Positions 7,851 through 14,757 of a DNA stretch of 18,833 bases are shown piece by piece. Both the position numbers and the translations under genes were made by a program. Position 1 is the stretch's first letter. Every line of letters starts with the position of its first letter. The notes below the pieces were generated by a model. That model was not told the origin of the DNA and ran no database searches. It was given only the letters and a program-made list of their open reading frames with translations. Source of the DNA: Methylohalomonas sp964522485 (lineage in GTDB: Bacteria; Pseudomonadota; Gammaproteobacteria; Methylohalomonadales; Methylohalomonadaceae); the NCBI GenBank assembly GCA_964522485.1, contig CAZFUS010000047.1:1-18833 (forward strand), written 5' to 3'.

Positions 7851-9215
7851 ATGTTCGACAATCTTTCCGAACGTCTTAAACGTACGCTCAAGGACCTGCG
7901 TGGCCAGGGCAGGCTAACCGAAGACAATATCAGCGCTGCCATGCGCGAGGTGCGTATGGCATTGCTGGAGGCGGACGTCGCCCTGCCAGTGGTCAAGCAG
8001 TTCGTCGACCACGTGCGCGAACGTGCTGTTGGCCGTGAAGTATCGACCAGCCTGACACCCGGACAGGTCGTCATCAAGATAGTCCATGAGGAGCTCATCA
8101 GCCTCATGGGCGAGACGGCGGTGCCCCTGAACCTGAATGTGCCGCCGCCGGCCGTGATTCTGCTGGCCGGTCTTCAGGGGGCCGGCAAGACCACGACTGC
8201 CGTCAAGCTGGCGCGGCATATCCGCGATGATCAGAAACGCAGCGTCAAGGTGGTTTCCTGCGACGTTTACCGTCCGGCTGCCATCGATCAGCTGCATCGC
8301 CTGGCCGAGCAGGCCGGGATCGAAACCCTGCCCAGTGATGTCAGCCAGAAGCCGGCCGCGATCGCCCATGGCGCGGTTGATGCGGCCAGGCGCCAGGGTG
8401 TGCAGACTTTAATCGTGGACACCGCCGGCCGCCTTCATGTCAACGAAGACATGATGGCCGAAGTCCGGGCGCTGCATGCGGATTTGAAACCGGCTGAAAC
8501 CCTGTTCGTGGTAGACAGCATGATGGGCCAGGACGCGGTCAAGGCGGCCGAGGCCTTTAACAATGCATTGCCATTGACGGGTGTGGTGCTGACCAAAGTC
8601 GATGGCGACGCCCGCGGTGGCGCGGCTCTGTCAGTGCGTCACGTGACCGGCAAACCAATCAAGTTTCTCGGCAGTGGCGAGAAGTTTGACGAGCTGATGC
8701 CGTTTCACCCGGACCGGGTAGCCTCGCGTATCCTTGGCATGGGTGATGTGCTGAGTCTGATCGAGGACGTCGAGCGCAAGACCGATCAGGCCAAAGCCAA
8801 AAAAATGGCTGACAAGCTGAAGAAGGGCGGCTTTGATCTGAACGATTTTCGTGAGCAAATCAGTGAAATGAATCGCATGGGCGGCATCGGCAGTCTGCTC
8901 GATAAATTGCCCGGCGGTGGCCAGATTCCGCAGGCGGCCCTGAACCAGGTCAATGATGGCATGTTCAACCGACTCGGTGTGATCATTGATTCCATGACGG
9001 CCCGGGAACGCCGCCGGCCGGACATCATAAACGGCTCGCGCAAGAAGCGTATTGCCGCCGGCTCCGGCACCAGCATTCAGGATGTCAACAAGCTGCTTAA
9101 ACAGTTCGGCCAGATGCAGAAGACCATGAAGCGCATGAAGCGTAAGGGTGGACTGCAGAACATGTTGCGCGGCATGGGGGGCGGCGGGCGTGTGCCACCG
9201 GGATTCGGGATCTGA
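7851..9215 (+). CDS. ffh: Signal recognition particle GTPase Ffh (SRP54)
   Basis: With 4.5S RNA it delivers nascent inner membrane proteins to FtsY. The 454 residues, against about 453 in E. coli, show the N domain helical bundle (1-95), then the G domain. Its motifs are GLQGAGKT (107-114), DVYRPAAIDQL, VDTAGRLH and TKVDGDARGG. The C-terminal M domain (about 330-454) has RRRPDIINGSRKKRIAAGSG and a methionine-rich MQKTMKRMKRKGG segment for RNA and signal binding. The ATG at 7851 gives the standard MFDNLSERL start. The usual downstream neighbour rpsP is absent; maeB follows after about 350 bases. Confidence 0.98.
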   Translation: MFDNLSERLKRTLKDLRGQGRLTEDNISAAMREVRMALLEADVALPVVKQFVDHVRERAVGREVSTSLTPGQVVIKIVHEELISLMGETAVPLNLNVPPPAVILLAGLQGAGKTTTAVKLARHIRDDQKRSVKVVSCDVYRPAAIDQLHRLAEQAGIETLPSDVSQKPAAIAHGAVDAARRQGVQTLIVDTAGRLHVNEDMMAEVRALHADLKPAETLFVVDSMMGQDAVKAAEAFNNALPLTGVVLTKVDGDARGGAALSVRHVTGKPIKFLGSGEKFDELMPFHPDRVASRILGMGDVLSLIEDVERKTDQAKAKKMADKLKKGGFDLNDFREQISEMNRMGGIGSLLDKLPGGGQIPQAALNQVNDGMFNRLGVIIDSMTARERRRPDIINGSRKKRIAAGSGTSIQDVNKLLKQFGQMQKTMKRMKRKGGLQNMLRGMGGGGRVPPGFGI

Positions 9216-9346
9216 GGTTTGTTTCTTAAGATGTTCAATAACTTGCCACTACTGCTTCGGCCCCGTTTGATCACCGGCCCGGAGCTCCAAGAGGGAGATC
9301 AGCAAAGCCGACGGTCACAGTAAGTACACCTTGCAAACCCAAATGG

Positions 9347-9461
9347 ATGTTTCAGTCGCTGCTACAGGCCCCTCCTGAATATCTGCATTTCTGATAGCGA
9401 ACGGGAGATCCGCAGGCTGCTGGAGCCGCTTGCAGCCGTGGGACAGCAAGTTATACAGTAA
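9347..9461 (+). pseudogene. Possible frameshifted small ORF remnant
   Basis: ATG at 9347 opens MFQSLLQAPPEYLHF and stops at 9392-9394. An overlapping frame then continues from 9387 as ISDSEREIRRLLEPLAAVG and on to a stop at 9459-9461. Both halves use GC-rich third positions like the local genes, and joining them by a single frameshift near 9387-9392 gives a protein of about 39 residues. I do not recognise it. The alternative is that both stretches are chance open frames in GC-rich DNA. Confidence 0.2.
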
Positions 9462-9471
9462 TCCGGTGAAG

Positions 9472-9500
9472 TTGTATCAAAATAGTTTCATAACTATGCT
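9472..9500 (+). promoter_or_regulatory. Candidate sigma70 promoter for maeB
   Basis: TTGTAT (9472-9477), exactly 17 bases, then TATGCT (9495-9500). The -35 keeps TTG and the -10 matches consensus at four of six. The block is clearly more AT-rich than its surroundings, as expected of a promoter. The predicted transcription start, about 9507, falls on the ATG of the short leader ORF. Confidence 0.45.
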
Positions 9501-9506
9501 ATTAAT

Positions 9507-9566
9507 ATGAATGATTTTTCCGTTTGTGCAGCCACTATGTGGAAACCTGTAACAGCCCGCCTGTGA
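9507..9566 (+). other. Possible 19-codon leader ORF overlapping the maeB start
   Basis: ATG at 9507 opens MNDFSVCAATMWKPVTARL and ends at TGA 9564-9566, overlapping the proposed maeB GTG (9563-9565) as GTGA. maeB has no visible Shine-Dalgarno, so coupling from a leader would explain its initiation. The leader has no ribosome binding site itself and might be leaderless if transcription begins at about 9507. The product has no regulatory signature I recognise. Confidence 0.2.
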
Positions 9567-11809
9567 ACGACGACAACGACAAGAACGCCCTCGACTATCA
9601 TCGCTATCCGCGGCCCGGCAAGATCGAAGTCACTCCCACCAAGCCGCTGGCCAACCAGCGGGATCTGGCGTTGGCTTACTCTCCCGGGGTGGCGGCTGCC
9701 TCCCTGGCCATCGCCAACGATCCTGCTGCAGCCGCCGAAGTCACCGCCCGTTCCAACCTGGTAGCCGTCATCAGCAACGGCACTGCCGTTCTTGGTCTGG
9801 GCAACATCGGGCCACTGGCAGCCAAGCCGGTCATGGAAGGCAAGGCGGTTCTGTTCAAGAAATTTGCCGGGATCGATGTGTTCGATCTCGAAATCAACGA
9901 AAAGGATCCGGAAAAGCTGGTCGAGATCATCGCCAGCCTGGAGCCGACCTTCGGCGGCATCAATCTCGAAGATATCAAATCACCGGAATGTTTCATGGTC
10001 GAAGGCCGTCTGCGCGGCCGCATGAACATCCCGGTATTCCACGACGATCAGCACGGTACTGCGATTATTGTCGGGGCGGCTGTACTGAATGGCTTACGCC
10101 TGGTTGGTAAGGATATACGTGAGGTCAGACTGGTGTGCACCGGTGCCGGCGCTTCCGGCATTGCCTGCCTCAAGGTGCTGGAAGGCCTCGGCTTACCCAA
10201 AGAAAACATGATCGTGCTGGATCGCCAGGGTGTGCTGTATGTCGGTCGCCGGGGCGGGCTCGAGCCGCACAAAAAGCTGTTTGCTACCAGGAGCGATGTC
10301 CGTACGCTCGGCGATGCCCTGAAGGATGTCGATATCTTTCTGGGCCTGTCGGGCCCCGGGGTACTGAAACAGGAAATGGTACGGAGCATGGCCCGTGATC
10401 CGCTGGTATTCGCGCTGTCAAACCCGATCCCCGAGATCCTGCCGGAGGAAGTCCAGGCCGTACGGCCCGATGCCGTGATTGCCACCGGACGCTCGGATTA
10501 TCCCAACCAGGTCAACAATGTCCTGTGCTTTCCTTTCATATTTCGCGGGGCGCTCGATGTCGGCGCGACCACGATCAATGAAGAAATGAAGCTTGCCTGC
10601 GTGCATGCGCTGGCCGACCTTGCCATGGAAGAAGCCCCCGATACGGTCGTCGCCGCCTACGGGGGCATGGACTTTAAATTCGGTCGTGACTACCTCATTC
10701 CAAAGCCATTTGACCCGCGGCTGATACTGAAACTGGCACCGGCGGTGGCCAGGGCCGCGTGTGAGAGCGGTGTGGCCACGCGGCCCGTGGAGGATATCGA
10801 AGCTTATCGCCAGCAACTGACCCAGTATGTGTTCGAGTCGATTCTGGTGATGCGGCCGGTATTCGAGCGTGCCAAGACACATCTGCAGCGGCTGGTGTAT
10901 GCCGAGGGTGAACTGGCTTCCACACTCAGGGCGGTGCAGAACATCGTCGATGAGAAATTGGCGCGACCTGTCCTTATCGGTGACCCGGCGGTGATCGCCG
11001 GGCGTATTGAACAACTGGGATTGCGTCTTCGGCTGGAATACGATGCCGAAGTGGTTGCACCGGAAGAGGGTGATCAAGAGCACCATACATCGATGGCAGC
11101 GGCGATGGTCAGGCGTGGCGAGGCCAATGGCATGATTTGCGGCCTGGAAGGTCATTTTCATACGCACCTGGACTACGTCACCGGGCAGCTGGGGTTGGTG
11201 CCGGGTGTCAGTCAGGCCGCGGCGATGAACATCATCATCCTGAAACAGGGTGTTTTCTTTATCTGCGACGTAGCGGTCACGACCGAACCCGACAGCCGGC
11301 AACTGGCGGATATGACGCTCATGGCTGCTGATATCATCAAGCGTTTCGGTATGACACCGCGCGCGGCGTTGTTATCACACAGTAATAATGTGGACTTAAA
11401 CCCGGCAACCATCGCGCGTCTGCACGCTGCTCTTGCAATGATCCATGAACGTGACCCGGAACTGGAAGTCGATGGTCAGATACGGGCCGACGCAGCACTC
11501 GATGAACAGATACGCCGGACCATCCGGCCGGATTCACCCCTGCGGGGCCAGGCCAATCTGCTGGTGATGCCGAATATCGAGGCGGCCCGGATCGCTTACG
11601 ATTTGATCAAGACGCTGGGTGACGCGGTTTCAATCGGCCCGGTCTTGCTGGGACTGGCCTATCCGGTGCATATTCTGACAGCCTCGGCCACTGTGCGGCG
11701 TATTGTCAATGTCAGCGCGCTGGCGGCGGTCGATGCCCAGGTCTTTGCGGCATTGCGCAGCCGTCAGCAGGATTCTGAAACAGCCGTTGGCGAACGGGAA
11801 ATGGTGTGA
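9563..11809 (+). CDS. maeB: NADP-dependent malic enzyme, MaeB type with phosphotransacetylase domain
   Basis: Oxidative decarboxylation of malate to pyruvate with NAD(P)H, linking the TCA cycle to pyruvate and acetyl-CoA. The order is malic enzyme N-domain (AYSPGVA at 38-44, TAVLGLGNIGPLAAKPVMEG at 74-93, FHDDQHGTAI at 159-168), NAD(P)-binding domain (VCTGAGASGIACLKVL near 193-208), and a phosphotransacetylase-like C-terminal domain from about residue 425. In MaeB that domain is regulatory, not catalytic. I chose GTG at 9563 (748 residues, E. coli about 759) because eight residues then precede ALDYH, matching eight before ALDFH in E. coli MaeB. A TTG at 9524 would add 13 residues. No Shine-Dalgarno is visible. 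Confidence 0.95.
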   Translation: MNDDNDKNALDYHRYPRPGKIEVTPTKPLANQRDLALAYSPGVAAASLAIANDPAAAAEVTARSNLVAVISNGTAVLGLGNIGPLAAKPVMEGKAVLFKKFAGIDVFDLEINEKDPEKLVEIIASLEPTFGGINLEDIKSPECFMVEGRLRGRMNIPVFHDDQHGTAIIVGAAVLNGLRLVGKDIREVRLVCTGAGASGIACLKVLEGLGLPKENMIVLDRQGVLYVGRRGGLEPHKKLFATRSDVRTLGDALKDVDIFLGLSGPGVLKQEMVRSMARDPLVFALSNPIPEILPEEVQAVRPDAVIATGRSDYPNQVNNVLCFPFIFRGALDVGATTINEEMKLACVHALADLAMEEAPDTVVAAYGGMDFKFGRDYLIPKPFDPRLILKLAPAVARAACESGVATRPVEDIEAYRQQLTQYVFESILVMRPVFERAKTHLQRLVYAEGELASTLRAVQNIVDEKLARPVLIGDPAVIAGRIEQLGLRLRLEYDAEVVAPEEGDQEHHTSMAAAMVRRGEANGMICGLEGHFHTHLDYVTGQLGLVPGVSQAAAMNIIILKQGVFFICDVAVTTEPDSRQLADMTLMAADIIKRFGMTPRAALLSHSNNVDLNPATIARLHAALAMIHERDPELEVDGQIRADAALDEQIRRTIRPDSPLRGQANLLVMPNIEAARIAYDLIKTLGDAVSIGPVLLGLAYPVHILTASATVRRIVNVSALAAVDAQVFAALRSRQQDSETAVGEREMV

Positions 11810-11898
11810 TTCTCAGTCAATCGTAAGCCGGAAGCAGAGGCTATTATTTCAGTCCGGGTTGTTTGCCGTTCGTGTTCCTTCCCTGTGGGAGTAAGCTA

Positions 11899-11958
11899 TT
11901 GTCAATGGCTGTTATTCCGCCGGAATTGAAGAGCGCTCCTGCTCACTGCATACAGTGA
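11899..11958 (+). other. Possible 19-codon leader ORF overlapping the ABC ATPase start
   Basis: A TTG at 11899 (or ATG at 11905) opens MSMAVIPPELKSAPAHCIQ and stops with TGA at 11956-11958, overlapping the ATPase ATG (11958-11960) as TGATG. GGGAG at 11887-11891 lies seven bases before the TTG, a good ribosome binding site, whereas the ATPase has none. The layout fits a leader that delivers ribosomes by termination-reinitiation. It could instead be chance, since such short frames are common. Confidence 0.3.
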
Positions 11959-12707
11959 TGCTGCACGCCATCGAGGTCCGTGATCTGTGCAAATCTTATG
12001 GTGCCGTTCGCGCTGTCGATGGCATCAGTTTTGCGGTGCCGGCGGGCACGGTCTGCGGCTTGCTGGGTGCCAACGGCGCCGGCAAAACAACCACCATTGC
12101 TATCCTGCTCGGTTTGCTGACGCCGAGTAGCGGCCGGGTCAGCATACTGGGCGAGGATTTTCTAAGCGACCGCTACAAGGTGCTGCCACGGATGAATTTT
12201 TCCTCGCCATACGTCGATCTGCCACAGCGTCTGAGTGTGTATGAAAATCTCGATGTGTATGCTCGTCTGTATGGTGTTGCGGATCGCCGGAAGCGCATTC
12301 ATGACTTATGTGAAGCGCTGGATCTGACCGATTATCGCAAGCGGGTCTATGGCAGTCTGTCGGCGGGTCAGAAGACCCGTGCGGCGCTGGCCAAAGCGTT
12401 GATCAATTATCCGGATCTGCTGCTGCTTGACGAACCGACCGCCTCCCTGGATCCGGATACGGCCGATCGCATGCGCCGGTATCTTGGGGATTATCAGGCA
12501 GCAACCGGTGCCAGTATTCTGTTCGCTTCGCACAACATGAACGAAGTTGAGCGCATCTGTGATCAGATACTCATCATGCGTGCCGGGCGTATTATCGACA
12601 GCGGCCGGCCCCGGGATCTGATCGCCGCTTACGGCCGTACCACACTGGAAGAGGTCTTTCTTGATGTCATACGTCGCCAGACAGACGACGAAGTGATAAC
12701 AACCTGA
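11955..12707 (+). CDS. ABC-2 type exporter ATP-binding protein
   Basis: ATPase of a two-gene exporter. The 250 residues carry Walker A GANGAGKTT (38-46), signature LSAGQ (135-139), Walker B LLLLDEPT (155-162), D-loop SLD (164-166), and the H-loop histidine in ASHNMNEVE (H193). The Q-loop region reads MNFSSPYVDLP, where a serine seems to stand in place of the usual glutamine. The start is GTG at 11955 or the adjacent ATG at 11958. The stop codon overlaps the permease ATG (TGATG at 12705-12709), so the two are translationally coupled. The substrate is unknown; the closest well-known analogues are the NodI and YadG type ATPases. Confidence 0.88.
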   Translation: MMLHAIEVRDLCKSYGAVRAVDGISFAVPAGTVCGLLGANGAGKTTTIAILLGLLTPSSGRVSILGEDFLSDRYKVLPRMNFSSPYVDLPQRLSVYENLDVYARLYGVADRRKRIHDLCEALDLTDYRKRVYGSLSAGQKTRAALAKALINYPDLLLLDEPTASLDPDTADRMRRYLGDYQAATGASILFASHNMNEVERICDQILIMRAGRIIDSGRPRDLIAAYGRTTLEEVFLDVIRRQTDDEVITT

Positions 12708-13516
12708 TGCTGCCCGCCATGACTGGAAGTGCAGGACGTGTCTATGCCATCGTCGTGCGCTATGTGTACCTGCTGCGCGGTTCCTGGCCCCGTATTGTCG
12801 AACAGGCCTACTGGCCGACTGTACAGATGATTATCTGGGGATTTATCACGCAGTTTTTCATGACGAACAGCGACTGGGTGGCGCAGGCTACCGGTGTACT
12901 CCTGTCTGCCGTATTGTTATGGGATGTACTGTTCCGTGCCCAGCTGGGTGTATCAGTACCGTTCATGGAAGAAATCTTCGCCCGCAATCTCGGCCACATG
13001 TTTGCCAGCCCGCTGAGGCCTCAGGAATTTGTTCTGGCCCTGCTGCTGATCAGTCTCATGCGTACTGTAATCGGTGTCGGCACGGCGGCATTACTGGCGA
13101 TACCTCTTTACCACATTTCCGTGTTCGATATGGGACTGCCGCTGATTGCTTTCTTTACCAGTCTGCTGGTGTTCGGCTGGTCGGTGGGACTAATGATTTC
13201 GTCGCTGCTGATGCGCTACGGTCTGGGGGTGGAAAGCCTGGCCTGGGCCTCTATTTTCGCTCTGGCGCCGGTCAGCGGCATCTATTATCCGATTGCCATA
13301 TTGCCGGACTGGCTGCAACCGGTAGCCTGGTCGTTACCGACCAGTTATGTATTCGAGGGCATGCGCAAGGTGCTGTTCGAGGGAATTTTTGATCAAATAC
13401 TGCTGACGCAGTCCATTGCCCTCAATATAATCTACCTGGTTCTGGGAAGCTGGGTTTTCTACCGGGCGTTTCAGAATGCCCGGCATAAAGGCCTGTTATT
13501 GCAGATCGGCGAATAA
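12707..13516 (+). CDS. ABC-2 type exporter permease
   Basis: 269 residues with six hydrophobic segments in the ABC-2 membrane fold (YadH/NodJ-like). A short amphipathic N-terminus precedes the first segment, WPTVQMIIWGFITQFF (near 36-51), and the family-typical FMEEIFARNLGHMFASPLRP follows the second (near 86-105). The last cytoplasmic tail is basic. The ATG at 12707 overlaps the stop of the ATPase gene. Together they form a complete exporter without a periplasmic component, and nothing adjacent identifies the cargo. HU follows 72 bases downstream but has its own ribosome binding site. Confidence 0.85.
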   Translation: MLPAMTGSAGRVYAIVVRYVYLLRGSWPRIVEQAYWPTVQMIIWGFITQFFMTNSDWVAQATGVLLSAVLLWDVLFRAQLGVSVPFMEEIFARNLGHMFASPLRPQEFVLALLLISLMRTVIGVGTAALLAIPLYHISVFDMGLPLIAFFTSLLVFGWSVGLMISSLLMRYGLGVESLAWASIFALAPVSGIYYPIAILPDWLQPVAWSLPTSYVFEGMRKVLFEGIFDQILLTQSIALNIIYLVLGSWVFYRAFQNARHKGLLLQIGE

Positions 13517-13588
13517 TGATGGTCTAACAGCAAACGCCAACTCGTGTTATTCTTGGCATGTTTTATCCACCTATTTGAGGAAGAATGC

Positions 13589-13915
13589 ATGGCAATCAAG
13601 GCAATTAAGGAAAAACAAACCAAGGCCCAGATCATCGGCGATATCGCCGAGGCCACCGACCTGCCCAAGAAAGAGGTCAGGGCAGTGTTGACCGCATTAT
13701 CGGATCAGGCCAAGCGACATCTGGTCAAACGCGGCTCCGGTGAATTCTCAATTCCGGAAATGGGCGTCAAGCTGCGTCGCAAGGAACAGCCGGCCCGCAA
13801 GGCGCGCAAAGGCATCAACCCGTTTACTGGCGAGGAAATGACGATTGCGGCCAAGCCCAAGTCACTCACCGTACGGGCAACCGTACTCAAGGCCTTGAAG
13901 AGCGAAATCCAGTAG
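13589..13915 (+). CDS. HU/IHF-family DNA-binding protein
   Basis: Small basic nucleoid protein of 108 residues, longer than classic HU (about 90). The N-terminal helical region includes TKAQIIGDIAEATDLPKKEV (11-30), and the DNA-binding arm keeps the HU/IHF hallmark in GINPFTGEEM (75-84), equivalent to RNPxTG with arginine replaced by isoleucine-asparagine context. The arm is preceded by a lysine and arginine rich block, KLRRKEQPARKARKG (61-75). The ATG at 13589 is chosen because GAGG (13577-13580) is eight bases upstream; extending to 13544 would add 15 residues before this good site. It ends just before a strong hairpin. It may be an HU paralog rather than the main HU. Confidence 0.85.
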   Translation: MAIKAIKEKQTKAQIIGDIAEATDLPKKEVRAVLTALSDQAKRHLVKRGSGEFSIPEMGVKLRRKEQPARKARKGINPFTGEEMTIAAKPKSLTVRATVLKALKSEIQ

Positions 13916-13941
13916 CAGACTCTCTGTCAGGTATTGTCTTG

Positions 13942-13967
13942 CAAGGGCAGCTGTACGGCTGCCCTTG
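13942..13967. terminator. Bidirectional terminator between the HU-like gene and dsbB
   Basis: A perfect 10-base inverted repeat, CAAGGGCAGC (13942-13951) and GCTGCCCTTG (13958-13967), with a 6-base loop TGTACG. It sits exactly in the 56-base gap between two convergent genes, so it can serve both. The T tails are weak on both sides, so termination strength is uncertain. Confidence 0.75.
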
Positions 13968-13971
13968 TACA

Positions 13972-14490
13972 TTAGTGGAACAGGCGGATTCGTTGGGGTG
14001 TGAGACGGGCTGCGCGGACCATGATATATATGGACACGACTCCCAGCAGTACAAACCCTGTCAGGCTCCACTGCGCAATCGACAGGCCGAGGAAAGTCCA
14101 GTCTACTTCGGCACACTCGCCGGAACCGGTGAAAATCATGCGTAGTGCCTCGAACAGCGGGAATACTTCCAGCATATAGTCCAGTCCGGGACCGCATTCC
14201 GGCACCTGATCCGGTGGCAGATGCTGTAACCAGATCTGGCGTCCGGCGAAAGCGCTACCCGTTCCCGCAGCCAGCAGGTTCAGAAAGGCATAGACCCGGG
14301 TACCGGCTTTGCCGGCATTATGAATCGCGGCAATCGCGCTGATAATCAGAATAGCGAAGAAAGCCAGCCGCTGCAGGATGCAGAGCGGGCATGGTTCGAG
14401 ACCGGCACCGTATTCCAGATAGTAACCGAAACCCAGCAGACCGGCACAGGCCAGGGATATCAGGGCGAAGATGAAACGGGCCGAAATCAC
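13972..14490 (-). CDS. dsbB: Disulfide bond formation protein DsbB
   Basis: Inner membrane quinone reductase that reoxidises DsbA. The 172 residues have four membrane segments and both essential cysteine pairs: CPLC (C34, C37) in the first periplasmic loop and C99 (ECGPGLDYML) with C126 (GSGECAEVDW) in the second, equivalent to C41/C44 and C104/C130 of E. coli. The quinone-proximal QRLAF motif follows CPLCIL. The start is GTG at 14490; upstream AAGAG is a weak ribosome binding site. It converges with the HU-like gene across a shared hairpin. No dsbA lies nearby. Confidence 0.95.
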   Translation of the reverse strand: MISARFIFALISLACAGLLGFGYYLEYGAGLEPCPLCILQRLAFFAILIISAIAAIHNAGKAGTRVYAFLNLLAAGTGSAFAGRQIWLQHLPPDQVPECGPGLDYMLEVFPLFEALRMIFTGSGECAEVDWTFLGLSIAQWSLTGFVLLGVVSIYIMVRAARLTPQRIRLFH

Positions 14491-14510
14491 GCTATAGCTC
14501 TTTTTTGTAT

Positions 14511-14757
14511 CAGTCCGCGAATAAACGCGAATCCGCGCAAATGGATGATCATTTTCCCATTTCTGGCGTCGTTAATACAGCAACTGTGCGGGATACGCAT
14601 CGAGCACCCTGGAGCACTGTATGGAAGCGTCCGGCAAGCCGGGCTTCGCCAGTATGTGTCTGGTCATTCGTGTCTCATATCTCGATTTTGAGGGCCCGGT
14701 TTTCCGGGGCGCGAGATACGATCCTGGTTTTTTACGTTCATTCAGGTTTATTTGCGG
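14511..14757. repeat. Intergenic element bounded by inverted GCGAATGAAC-type repeats, copy 1
   Basis: The left boundary is 14511-14543, whose first 18 bases CAGTCCGCGAATAAACGC recur exactly, inverted, at 17401-17418. The right boundary at 14734-14757, read on the minus strand, is a degenerate copy: GCAAATAAAC then CTGAATGAAC. Between them is a nested inverted repeat: TATCTCG (14678-14684) with CGAGATA (14712-14718), enclosing CCCGG (14695-14699) and CCGGG (14704-14708). The right boundary overlaps the last codons and stop of yheT (14738-14740). The inner sequence does not resemble that of copy 2. Confidence 0.55.

Larger units (their letters stand above)
9216..9562. other. Gap between ffh and maeB with a possible decayed small ORF
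   Basis: About 350 bases with no intact gene of useful size. It holds a possible small gene remnant (9347-9461), a candidate promoter (9472-9500) and a short leader ORF (9507-9566). No convincing ffh terminator with a T run was found; a 6-base inverted repeat, GGCTGC at 9415-9420 with GCAGCC at 9432-9437, has an 11-base loop and no T tail. Confidence 0.6.

Noticed and set aside
9415..9437. GGCTGC/GCAGCC hairpin as an ffh terminator
   Set aside because: Six-base stem, 11-base loop, no T run, and it lies about 200 bases beyond the stop codon.
10418..11302. Long 294-codon minus-strand open frame inside maeB
   Set aside because: It is the antisense shadow of a strongly supported malic enzyme gene in GC-rich DNA; the translation shows no family.
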